Source: Coemansia sp. RSA 922 (Eukaryota; Kickxellomycota; Kickxellomycetes; Kickxellales; Kickxellaceae). Taken from it: DNA of 12,614 nt. A program made the position numbers and the translations under genes. This document shows positions 1-6,683 of this stretch, piece after piece (the stretch's first letter is position 1; each line of letters opens with the position of its first letter). Location: NCBI GenBank assembly GCA_027577415.1, contig JANBQS010000747.1:1-12614 (forward strand). The letters run 5' to 3'. The notes beneath the pieces are model-generated. The model saw only the letters and a list, made by a program, of their open reading frames with translations. It was not told the DNA's origin and did not search any database.

Positions 1-393
1 CAAGGCCTAGACACGTTTGTGTACATATCGGCCAGCGATGTTTTGCCTCTGGTGAGCTCGAGGTACATATCTACCAAGCGCGAGGCTGAGAGCGAGCTGC
101 TGGAGCACAAGGATCGCATGCGGCCTATTATCTTGCGGCCGGGATTTATGTTCTCGTCCGCGCGCCCTGTCTCGCTCCCTATTGCAGCAGGTCTCTCCAT
201 ATACAATACCTTGTACCATCGCACGCCCGCTGGGTGTCTCCTCAAGCATACGCCCTTTGCAAAGGCTGCCAGCCCCGCCTTGCGCCGCGAGGTGGTTGCC
301 AGCGCTATAACCAACGCTATCGACGATCCTCGGATCTCGGGCGTACTGGGAATCGCTGACATTGAGCGTATCGGCAACACGAGGGTGCTATAA
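1..393 (+). CDS. Coq11-like atypical short-chain dehydrogenase (NAD(P)-binding), 3' part only
   Basis: The frame is open from the first base to the TAA at 391-393, so only the last 130 residues are present and the gene begins off-window. The fragment starts in a strand ending FVYISASD, followed by an SDR-type active-site motif YISTK (YxxxK), then the segment ILRPGFMF. This order is typical of the extended/atypical SDR group that contains fungal Coq11 (yeast YLR290C) and the complex I subunit NDUFA9. Fungal Coq11 is a mitochondrial inner-membrane-associated protein linked to coenzyme Q biosynthesis; its reaction is not firmly established. A hydrophobic stretch follows the RPGF motif (PVSLPIAAGLSIYNTL), and the C-terminal helix precedes a normal end. 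The Rossmann glycine motif and any targeting peptide lie outside the window. It converges on TRM6 with an 85-bp gap. Another member of the same SDR group is the main alternative. Confidence 0.72.
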   Translation, partial: QGLDTFVYISASDVLPLVSSRYISTKREAESELLEHKDRMRPIILRPGFMFSSARPVSLPIAAGLSIYNTLYHRTPAGCLLKHTPFAKAASPALRREVVASAITNAIDDPRISGVLGIADIERIGNTRVL

Positions 394-478
394 ACGAAAA
401 TTTTTATCTATTGCGCTCTACATTGAACATAGCTAAACATTAAAAAAAGTCATATGAACTGGATATCTGAGATACTAT

Positions 479-1693
479 CTAGCTGCTGCTGTCGGTAGCG
501 GGCTTTTCGGCTGGGGCCAGGTGGATTGCACTGAGGATAAAGCCGCCGCCGCCAGAGGTATTCATCATCGGATGAGTGCGACTGGGGAGAACCTGATACT
601 CGCGGAGCCAGCTTTCAGTGAGCTGTACGTTGAGGAAATCCGGCGACTGGCGCAGCCAAGCAAACGTCTCTAGCAACGCATCCTTGCTTTGGTCGTAGAC
701 GACAAGCATCCGCGATCCGCCCAGATACGGAACTAGCCTCTCGATGACTGACTTTGAATTGTAGTTGGTCGAGATAACCAGGGCGTCAAACTCACCTCGG
801 CGGAGGTTGTCCAGAGAGTCGGACAGCCTGGAATGTCCGCGCAGACGCCGCTCGCGTCCAAACCTGTCGTCCTCTGAAGCACCCTCTGCCAATTGCTCCG
901 TAAATGGCTCAACATTGTGGTACAGCTTGGACCATGGCAGCGTCTGCAGCCGGTCCCTAGTATCGGTGGTAAAGTTCATATACCGGATAACGTCGTAGTT
1001 GCTTACATCGCCGTCGTGGATACCCAGTACCTGACCACCAGCAGCCATCCGGGAAAGCAAAGCACCGATGATTATCCCCTGTCCATCGTCGACGGCCAGA
1101 ATACGCGCGTTGCTGTAGACGTTGGCCAGACTCAAAACTTGCGACAAAGTGTCGGCGCGGATACCACGAATCTTGCCCGGGTTAAACTCAAAAAAGTAAT
1201 TGCAGAGATTATACACACTAGTTTCTAGCGGTACAAAACTCTTCATAAACTTTCTCTGCTTGCGCAAGATGTACTTTGACTTTGAAAACTCTGTCTTTTT
1301 GTCAAACGACTCATTGTTTTCCGTCAGCGAGGCAATAATCTCTTGCGCTGAAACGTCTCCCGACAAGCTCATCGTCTTGAGCTGCTCGATCTCCTGGAAC
1401 GTGAGCTTTTGGGACTTTGGGTTGTCTACAATCTCCTTGTTGTTGGCCTCAGTAATGTCTGCGCTGTCAAACCCGGCTATCGTGTGGGGGACGATGGATC
1501 CGCCCTTTTCTATCTCGTACGTGTGTCCAAATGTCTTGCCGATCAGCTCGCTGGCGTTGAACGAGCCAAACTTTCCAAGGCTGACTGATTTTGCTGGATT
1601 GAGAGTCACGATTTTGGCGTTGGTGCTAGGCATACGGATAATGACATTGTCACCGCTTTTGATAACCATCGGGTCTAGTTGCGAGGCAATCAT
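479..1693 (-). CDS. TRM6: tRNA (adenine-58-N1)-methyltransferase non-catalytic subunit Trm6 (Gcd10)
   Basis: Predicted product is 404 residues, somewhat shorter than yeast Gcd10. Trm6 pairs with catalytic Trm61 in the nucleus to make m1A58 in the tRNA T-loop, needed for initiator tRNA stability. The N-terminal barrel-like part has GDNVIIRMPS, then KSVSLGKFGSFNASELIG and TFGHTYEI, a hallmark of the family. The middle carries SKSKYILRKQRKF and the C-terminal half a degenerate Rossmann fold (ARILAVDDGQGIIIGALL) without an intact SAM-binding glycine loop, as expected for the non-catalytic subunit. The end has HPMMNTSGGGGFILSAI, also family-typical. The frame stays open to an ATG at 1771, but I prefer the ATG at 1693: the extra 26 residues are not family-like and the DNA just upstream of 1693 on this strand is a T-rich leader. 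Met-35 of the longer frame, just before GDNV, is another possible start. No intron is needed. Confidence 0.9.
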   Translation of the reverse strand: MIASQLDPMVIKSGDNVIIRMPSTNAKIVTLNPAKSVSLGKFGSFNASELIGKTFGHTYEIEKGGSIVPHTIAGFDSADITEANNKEIVDNPKSQKLTFQEIEQLKTMSLSGDVSAQEIIASLTENNESFDKKTEFSKSKYILRKQRKFMKSFVPLETSVYNLCNYFFEFNPGKIRGIRADTLSQVLSLANVYSNARILAVDDGQGIIIGALLSRMAAGGQVLGIHDGDVSNYDVIRYMNFTTDTRDRLQTLPWSKLYHNVEPFTEQLAEGASEDDRFGRERRLRGHSRLSDSLDNLRRGEFDALVISTNYNSKSVIERLVPYLGGSRMLVVYDQSKDALLETFAWLRQSPDFLNVQLTESWLREYQVLPSRTHPMMNTSGGGGFILSAIHLAPAEKPATDSSS

Positions 1694-1824
1694 CGTCAAG
1701 AATTGAAAGAAAAAAAACGGATAGCGAGGAATAGAATAATTTGTGTGGTCAGAGTAATTTATTGCTCCCAATAAATTCTTGTTTTGTATTTGAATTTATT
1801 GACACAGCTTATGGCACACCGTGA

Positions 1825-2205
1825 TTTGGAGATATTATGATTTGTGAATTACATTCCTCCATGAATCACAAAGCAGACAAGCCACCAGTCGAACCTCCCA
1901 AGGGCTCAGAGACAGAAGAACTCAAACAAAACCAAGCACTCAAACCAAAACAAACCATGGAATGCCGACAATGGCAGGGCCAAAGACAAAATAAGAGATT
2001 TCCTGATATCCACTCGAGGAAGAACCAGTCATAGTTAGCCATTACCAAAGTGGAACTATCTGACTATCCAACCAAGGAAGTGCCAGATGCTACCACAACT
2101 AACAAAAGTATTGCCATAGGGTCACCCAACAAGTCGAGGAGAGCTGCTTCCTACTTCAATCCCACCAAATCCTTTTGGCCCTGCGACAAACCCATGCCCC
2201 TATAA
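1825..2205 (+). pseudogene. Decayed reading frame of unknown origin, interrupted by one TAG
   Basis: One frame is open for about 127 codons apart from a single TAG at 2032-2034, and ends at TAA 2203-2205. An ATG at 1837 begins the first part, which is rich in K, Q, E and P. The second part includes KVELSDYPTKEVPDATTTNK and SYFNPTKSFWP. After the TAA, a one-base shift opens a further protein-like stretch (RLFMDARPEIQNEAVRLY, then PPIVLYVGFRRS) that runs into repeat R1. This pattern, low-complexity basic then more globular with accumulated frame breaks, would suit a degraded mobile-element or gene fragment, but I recognise no domain. It could also be chance in a compositionally biased region. 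The strand opposite the first half is open too, so open length alone is weak evidence. Confidence 0.3.
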
Positions 2206-2280
2206 AGAGGCTCTTCATGGACGCTAGACCAGAAATACAGAACGAAGCTGTGAGACTGTATATGCCACCTATAGTGCTAT

Positions 2281-2560
2281 ATGTAGGATTTCGACGCTCA
2301 GCGACGATATCCCACATTCGTATCACATGACGAGACTACTACCATTGCGATCAACGGCCCAAGAATCAATAGTCTCTTAGTTATTACTGCTTTACGGACC
2401 GCTGCACTATTTAAAGGTCCACATCTCAGCAACGAGAGTAGTTCTTTTTAATCATCTTTTATTTGTATATCTTTTATTTACTATTTAAATACAAGGCATA
2501 AGGACTGGTGAATTTGGCATTCTGCCACTAGCTAAAACCTATACATATTACAAAACTACA
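2281..2560 (+). repeat. Diverged direct repeat R, copy 1
   Basis: This block matches 6405-6683 in the same orientation, beginning with the shared string ATGTAGGATTTCGA and including CTACCATTGCGATCA, TATTTAAAGGTCC, GAGTAGTTCTTT and TAAGGACTGGTGAA. By eye the copies are roughly 70% identical with small indels. The CTATTTAAAG followed by a T-rich stretch and TTTACTATTTAAATAC looks like a promoter with a leader. Its last part resembles the sequence just before the ATG of genes A and B (TTTACTTTTAAATAG and TTTACTTATAAATTG), but the position equivalent to the ATG here reads ATA. It may be the promoter and leader of a lost family member, or a separate old mobile element. It abuts repeat D1 directly. 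Confidence 0.6.
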
Positions 2561-2902
2561 GCAGAGGCAGTAGCTGGCATGCTCAACCACGCCCTTGTCA
2601 TAGGGCACCTTTAACATCTTTGTACTGGGTTTGGAAAAGCGTCTTTAAAAGTAGGAGTGCTCTTGAACTTTCTAAAAAATGACGACATCCCAAGACTTCA
2701 AAATAGATTGCGATGCCCTTCTTTAGAATTCTTTGTCCGCTGCATGCTGCGGCTTCAGCTAAAATCCCTGTTTTGCTCCTAGGCGAGGAGCAGTTTATAT
2801 TGCACGTCCCTTTGAAATAATTGTTTTTTTGGGCATGACGTAAGGTGTGACTTGGCTATTCTTGTTTCCAAGCACTATAGAATGGTTGGAGAGAGACTTT
2901 TT
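2561..2902 (+). repeat. Near-identical upstream block D, copy 1 (upstream of gene A)
   Basis: The block aligns end to end with 3717-4062. A hand alignment gives about 25 substitutions plus small indels in a T-run, so about 92% identity. It begins GCAGAGGCAGTAGCTGGCAT and ends AATGGTTGGAGAGAGACTTT, roughly 60 bp before the TATA box of gene A. Outside these limits identity drops sharply. The block contains a TGACGTAA site (2836-2843), a half-palindromic CRE/ATF-type bZIP target, conserved in copy 2. It has no clear terminal inverted repeat or target duplication, and I see no Pol III A/B boxes. It may be a duplicated distal promoter, a region homogenised by gene conversion, or a small repetitive element copied twice. 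Confidence 0.88.
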
Positions 2903-2937
2903 CAAGCGTTTTTTCTCTTTCACTCTGTTCCGAGCAC

Positions 2938-2969
2938 TGACGTCATTCTGAGATAGCAACAATATAAAA
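2938..2969 (+). promoter_or_regulatory. Core promoter of gene A: perfect CRE and TATA box
   Basis: A full palindromic CRE, TGACGTCA, lies at 2938-2945 and a TATA box TATAAAA at 2963-2969, 136 bp before the ATG. A pyrimidine-rich leader (TTTTTTATTTTTTTCTTCAC onwards) follows and probably contains the transcription start. CRE sites are bound by ATF/CREB-type bZIP factors in fungi. Gene B lacks this proximal full CRE but shares the upstream TGACGTAA in block D. Confidence 0.6.
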
Positions 2970-3098
2970 GCAGCTACTGAAAGCTTCCCACTTTTTTATT
3001 TTTTTCTTCACACTCATCTTTACTCTCAAGCTTTTCTTCTGAAAAAAACTCACCACCAGCCTTTTATTCTTGTCAAAGTTTACTTTTAAATAGAAGCT

Positions 3099-3500
3099 AT
3101 GTCATATCCAGCTCTTGTCCTGAACGGTGGTACCATAAAGTATTGTGGAGCTATATACCATCAACCTTCTATGACTGATGTTCATGAAGCTGCAATGCTG
3201 GTAAGGAGTGAATATGAGGGTGTCCACATGGACCGAAAGTCGGTCTATGTTGCTAACAGCGATACTGTTTACAAATATACCAAGGATATGCAAAAACCCG
3301 ATGGTAATATACCCGAACTATCAGAAAGTACATGTTTCTTGATTTCTAATGGGAATTGTATGACAGGATTTATGAAGCCATTGGCTTCGAGCTTTACTGT
3401 GAAGCAAGTTATTTTAGCTGCAGCAAAGGCATTAGGCCAGAACGAGAGTGGATTCCTAAGTGTGTGGGATATGGAAGCGTTGATAGGAAAGTCCAAGTAG
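3099..3500 (+). CDS. Small protein A, member of an unrecognised paralogous family
   Basis: Predicted product is 133 residues with no signal peptide or membrane segment, so probably intracellular. It aligns with the product of 4238-4660 from its first residue. Shared features in order are an N-terminal strand (MSYPALVL against MSFPVIYL), the block VHEAA..V...Y, then V.MD..SVY.A...TVYK, a loop ending near N..P.LS, and FL..N. The C-terminal third is helical (KQVILAAAKALGQNES). The same layout is faintly visible in 7274-7795. The strand-helix-strand order could suit a small alpha/beta fold, possibly beta-grasp-like, but that is inference. The ATG follows a TATA box and CT-rich leader and is supported by the B alignment. 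Codon use is more A/T-rich than in TRM6 or the RA-PH gene. I do not recognise a function; conservation of the frame against a diverged paralogue argues that it is a real gene. Confidence 0.8.
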   Translation: MSYPALVLNGGTIKYCGAIYHQPSMTDVHEAAMLVRSEYEGVHMDRKSVYVANSDTVYKYTKDMQKPDGNIPELSESTCFLISNGNCMTGFMKPLASSFTVKQVILAAAKALGQNESGFLSVWDMEALIGKSK

Positions 3501-3522
3501 AGGGCTGGTTATTCTCGTTTTC

Positions 3523-3544
3523 AAGCAATATGACCACTACTGGG
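3523..3544 (+). promoter_or_regulatory. 3'-flank element shared by genes A and B (copy A)
   Basis: The 22 bases AAGCAATATGACCACTACTGGG start 22 bases after the stop codon of A. The matching element of B (4683-4704) starts the same distance after its stop and differs at only about four positions. This exceeds the similarity of the coding regions nearby. It lies where a 3' UTR is expected, so a conserved mRNA-stability or 3'-end signal is possible; no known motif is recognised. Confidence 0.45.
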
Positions 3545-3716
3545 ATGAGTAGCTTCCAGATATTTTTATCATCTAGTTTCTGCTACTATTGTCTATTTTG
3601 GCAATCGTAAACCTACAGACACCCACTATAACATCTTTATTAGTCAGTTTTAAGCTTAGACAATATATTTTATTTGGTTCTGCAATCTGTTAGGCTCTGG
3701 CGGGTCATCTGCCATA

Positions 3717-4062
3717 GCAGAGACAGTAGCTGGCATGCTCAACAACACCCTCGTCATAGGGCACCTTTGACAGCTTTGTACTGGGTTGGGAAAAGCGTCT
3801 TTAAAAGTAGGTGTACTTTTGAACTTTCTAAATAATGACGACATCCCAAGACTTTAAAATAGATTGCGATGCCCTTCTTTAGAATTCTTTGTCCACTGCA
3901 TGCTGCGGCTCCAACTAAAATCCCTGTTTTACTCCTAGGCGAGGAGCAGTTTATATTGCACGTCCCTTTGAAACAAAATGTTTTTTTTTTTGGCATGACG
4001 TAAGGTGTGACTTGGCTATTCCCATCTCCAAGCACTATAGAATGGTTGGGGAGAGACTTTTT
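3717..4062 (+). repeat. Near-identical upstream block D, copy 2 (upstream of gene B)
   Basis: This is the second copy of the block at 2561-2902, in the same orientation. Differences are mostly transitions, with a longer T-run (about 3981-3991). TGACGTAA is kept at 3996-4003. The block ends about 50 bp before the TATA box of gene B. The strand opposite holds a 93-codon frame (3754-4035) whose downstream 70 codons are also open in copy 1, but most differences between copies change the amino acid, so it does not look selected as protein. Confidence 0.88.
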
Positions 4063-4111
4063 GAGTACTATTCTTCTCTGCTTTTTCTAGTTGCCTCTAC
4101 TCCTGCCATGG

Positions 4112-4118
4112 TATAAAA
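4112..4118 (+). promoter_or_regulatory. TATA box of gene B
   Basis: TATAAAA lies 126 bp before the chosen ATG, a spacing close to that of gene A (136 bp). It is followed by a CT-rich stretch (TTTTCTCTCTCTCCTTCACT) likely to hold the transcription start, similar to the CTTCACACTC region before gene A. No full CRE is present between block D and this TATA box. Confidence 0.55.
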
Positions 4119-4237
4119 AAGCCTGCCCAAGGCTGCCAGTACATTTTCTCTCTCTCCTTCACTCTCACATCGACCTCTCTTTTGAATATCAAACACATTA
4201 CAACCTTTTTGTTCAAATTTACTTATAAATTGTGACC

Positions 4238-4660
4238 ATGTCGTTTCCTGTTATTTACCTGGACGATTCAACCTTAGGGTATGGTGGAGATGTAACCCTT
4301 AATAATTCTTTAAGAACTGTTCACGAAGCTGCAGAGTATGTCAAGAATAATTATAACCACGATAGAGTCAAAATGGATAATAATTCAGTCTATGCCGCTT
4401 CCGAAAATACAGTTTACAAGTTTCCCCCGCCTGATAAAAAATCAAATGGTTTTTTACCCAACCTTTCTTCTCCAGCATCTTTCTTGGTAGGCAATAAAAG
4501 ACATGTGGATCCCTTTATGCGCGAAGTATTTAAAATTTTTGCCGGGACGTTTACTGACGATGGAGCAAGTGCAATTATAGCTGCAGCAAAGCATTTAAAG
4601 GAGAACCAGAACGCACAACTATATGCAAAGGATGTGGCCTTGTTGTTAGCAAATAAGTAG
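4238..4660 (+). CDS. Small protein B, paralogue of protein A
   Basis: Predicted product is 140 residues. The start is set at the ATG at 4238, which gives MSFPVIYL and lines up with the start of A; a GTG two codons upstream is not needed. Aligned blocks with A are SLRTVHEAAEYVKNNY, then RVKMDNNSVYAASENTVYKF, LPNLSSPASFLVG and a helical tail (AIIAAAKHLKENQNAQLYAK). Overall only about a quarter to a third of residues match A. B has two extra residues before VKMD and a longer insertion before the C-terminal helix (VDPFMREVFKIFAGTF). There is no signal peptide, transmembrane helix or cysteine pattern. The gene is A/T-rich. A Tc1-type element sits 121 bp downstream. Function is unknown; an intracellular regulator or effector-like role is possible but unsupported. 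Confidence 0.8.
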   Translation: MSFPVIYLDDSTLGYGGDVTLNNSLRTVHEAAEYVKNNYNHDRVKMDNNSVYAASENTVYKFPPPDKKSNGFLPNLSSPASFLVGNKRHVDPFMREVFKIFAGTFTDDGASAIIAAAKHLKENQNAQLYAKDVALLLANK

Positions 4661-4682
4661 ATGACTTGTCTTTGTAACTCTT

Positions 4683-4704
4683 AAGCAATGTGAGCACCAC
4701 TAGG
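4683..4704 (+). promoter_or_regulatory. 3'-flank element shared by genes A and B (copy B)
   Basis: AAGCAATGTGAGCACCACTAGG matches the A copy at about 18 of 22 positions and begins at the same distance (22 bases) after the stop codon. Downstream similarity continues weakly, with ATAGTTT and a CCTACAGA string, until the transposon insertion at 4782. Confidence 0.45.
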
Positions 4705-4781
4705 TATGCATGGTTACTTGAACTCTTCTATTCGATAGTTTTTTTTAGCCTACAGAAAGGTATCTGTAGTCATTTTATATA

Positions 4782-4874
4782 CAGTGACCAGCAAAATTGG
4801 ACCAATGTTTTTCAATGTCGACTTCCATCTTGAGTATCTTCCCCTACACCCTTCCTATCACTCTGCGACTAATT
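4782..4874 (+). repeat. Left terminal inverted repeat of the Tc1/mariner-type element
   Basis: Its reverse complement is found at 6255-6347 with two mismatches in 93 bp. Identity stops abruptly after GCGACTAATT, which gives a clean inner boundary. The outer end is CAGTG next to a TA. Confidence 0.92.
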
Positions 4875-5324
4875 GTTTCGGAGAGCCTAGGGTTGTGAGT
4901 ACAACAAATAAATAGTATCTACTTATCCTTTTTGTTATTGGCTATGCTACAAACTTTTAAGCACATATTTTCCCTTCAACTTAGTTTTTTCTCAAAGTGT
5001 GTGCAAAACACTCCAGAGTTATTTTCTCAGTAAGCGTTCTTTTGAAATGCTGTTTTCTCGTAGTTTTATTTTTCTCGGCATTGTCGCTAAATAAAAGTAT
5101 TCCATTTGTCAACATTCAAGCACTATCCAGAAAAAGACTAAGAAAGTACCATCCATTAAATTATCAGGTCATTAGGCAATTATACAGCCACCCTTGTCAT
5201 CAGAGCTAGCAAAGTATAATTCCAATAGTAGGTGTCTACCAAGTATCTCAATAGACCTATTACAAACCCAGGCCATTCCGAGCCCCTTTCACAATGTTGG
5301 ATAACAGACCTTTTTCGTTGAATT

Positions 5325-5624
5325 ATGTTTAGGAGACATACCAGGGCTATAAACCCAACCAATGACTCATATGGCAATATCATAATAAAGGCCGCAGTAG
5401 AAATGACAGGTTTTGCACTTGAGAAATCCCGGATAATGGATACAGTAAAAGCTGAAGCATTTGATGAAAATAGTGAGATATGGCTAACTTTTGTTACAGG
5501 TCACAAGTCCATGGCGACATATAATTGTAGGCTTTTAATGTTACCATACATGACAAAATTTGCCAACCTTTGCTCTGACGGTAAAACATATGATGGGATT
5601 AGGAGATACGTAATGGCTACCTAG
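5325..5624 (+). CDS. Uncharacterised 99-codon reading frame inside the transposon
   Basis: This is the longest open frame in the element's interior. It is not a recognisable DDE transposase. The segment WLTFVTGHKSMATYN faintly recalls the GHxS..T..Y box near the C-terminus of tyrosine recombinases, but the catalytic Arg, the His-x-x-Arg pair and any domain of adequate length are absent, so this is weak. It may be a remnant of a captured gene, the last exon of a spliced gene, or chance. No promoter with clear TATA is seen directly before it. Confidence 0.25.
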   Translation: MFRRHTRAINPTNDSYGNIIIKAAVEMTGFALEKSRIMDTVKAEAFDENSEIWLTFVTGHKSMATYNCRLLMLPYMTKFANLCSDGKTYDGIRRYVMAT

Positions 5625-6254
5625 GAACAATAGCACAAACTATAAATAGGCACAAAATAAGAACTGTGATAAAAGTATGTGTGTTCACTGGGCTAGTAGG
5701 ACTTGACTGCCAAAAGTTTTATATGGTGACAATGTGTCGAATCACAACAATTTATTAATATAATCTTGGGCCTACAGTTGACAATTGCAATATATTGCCA
5801 ACTGTACTGGCATTCCAAGGTGATTGTGATTGTCTATATCCACACAGATTTGTTTAATAAGGCTAAAGTACTGTTATTATAGAGCTCCTTTACGGCTGAC
5901 GCAGTCCTCATATGTTATTATCATCAAAGGTCTCTTGCCTTGAGTGAAGTGTTGGCATCAAGATTTTGAGCAGATTTTGATACTGAAGAGTAAGTTGTGG
6001 ATGCTAGCGACAATTACACAACTCCAAGTTACCTTGGAAGAATTGAAAATGTCTGTCGCTCTTGTGTTTGATTATGTTCAGGAGGCTTAAAGGCTCATGG
6101 AGAAGTGAGCGAGATATTGACGATTTAAAGTACAAAATTGAAAAAACTAAGATAATGTAGTTTTATTTTTCAAATACACACACGATAGCTAGTAGTAAAC
6201 AGTGTTCTACTAGAATTTTATGCATTGTAGCACTGACCAGTGACTATCTAAAAA

Positions 6255-6347
6255 AATTAGTCGCAGAGTGATAGAAAGGGTGTAGGGGAAGATACTCAAG
6301 ATGGAGGTCGACATTGAAAAACATTGGTCCAATTTTGCTGGTCACTG
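6255..6347 (-). repeat. Right terminal inverted repeat of the Tc1/mariner-type element
   Basis: Reverse complement of 4782-4874 with two mismatches. The outer end CACTG is followed by TA and then TATATTG, so the TA target duplication is intact. Confidence 0.92.
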
Positions 6348-6404
6348 TATATATTGAAGCCAATACACAACATTGAAAAATAACCAAGAATCAATACTTT
6401 CCCA

Positions 6405-6683
6405 ATGTAGGATTTCGATGGTCGATGGCAATATCCAACATTTATGTTTTGCGACTTGATCACTACCATTGCGATCAGTGGCCTTATGATCAATGATATC
6501 GGATTTTGTTACTGCTTACACGGACTGACATCCCTATTTAAAGGTCCGCGCCCCAGCAACCATAGAGTAGTTCTTTGAATCACATTTTATCTTTATAGCT
6601 TTTATTTACTTTCAAATACGAGATGTAAGGACTGGTGAACTTTGGCACTCTGCCGATAGTAAAACTACACATACTAAAACTAC
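6405..6683 (+). repeat. Diverged direct repeat R, copy 2
   Basis: Matches 2281-2560 from ATGTAGGATTTCGA to the ACTAAAACTACA end. It keeps CTATTTAAAGGTCC and the T-rich leader, then CAAATACGAGATGTAAGG. Here an ATG is present at the place equivalent to the start codons of A and B, but the next codon is TAA. In both copies a 54-codon frame is open from just after the shared TAG to the same stop. The copy begins about 57 bp after the right end of the transposon. Confidence 0.6.

Larger units (their letters stand above)
4782..6347. mobile_element. Tc1/mariner-type element, 1566 bp, apparently non-autonomous
   Basis: Two 93-bp terminal inverted repeats (4782-4874 and 6255-6347) differ at only two positions. 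The termini read CAGTGACCAGCAAAATTGG, the CAGTG start being typical of Tc1/mariner elements, and both ends are flanked by TA (4780-4781 and 6348-6349), the target duplicated by this superfamily. The interior does not hold a full transposase: the longest frame is 99 codons (5325-5624), and I see no DDE/D catalytic triad or paired helix-turn-helix on either strand. The near-perfect inverted repeats suggest fairly recent movement, presumably by a transposase encoded elsewhere. It sits in the 3' flank of gene B; the matching flank of gene A lacks it, so insertion probably postdates the A/B split. Confidence 0.88.

Noticed and set aside
1694..1771. 26-residue N-terminal extension of Trm6
   Set aside because: The residues are not family-like and the DNA reads as a T-rich leader; the ATG at 1693 fits the usual start better.
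2561..2902. Block D as a solo LTR or MITE
   Set aside because: No TG...CA ends, no terminal inverted repeat and no matching target duplications were found at either copy; not excluded, but unsupported.
3754..4035. 93-codon antisense frame in block D2, partly open in D1 as well
   Set aside because: Most differences between the two copies in this frame change the amino acid, the D1 copy is out of frame with its only ATG, and no domain is seen. It looks like a by-product of recent duplication.
3099..4660. Assigning proteins A and B to Crinkler-type effectors
   Set aside because: The strand-helix-strand order is compatible with a ubiquitin-like fold, but no diagnostic Crinkler motif is present; left as a hypothesis for structure prediction only.
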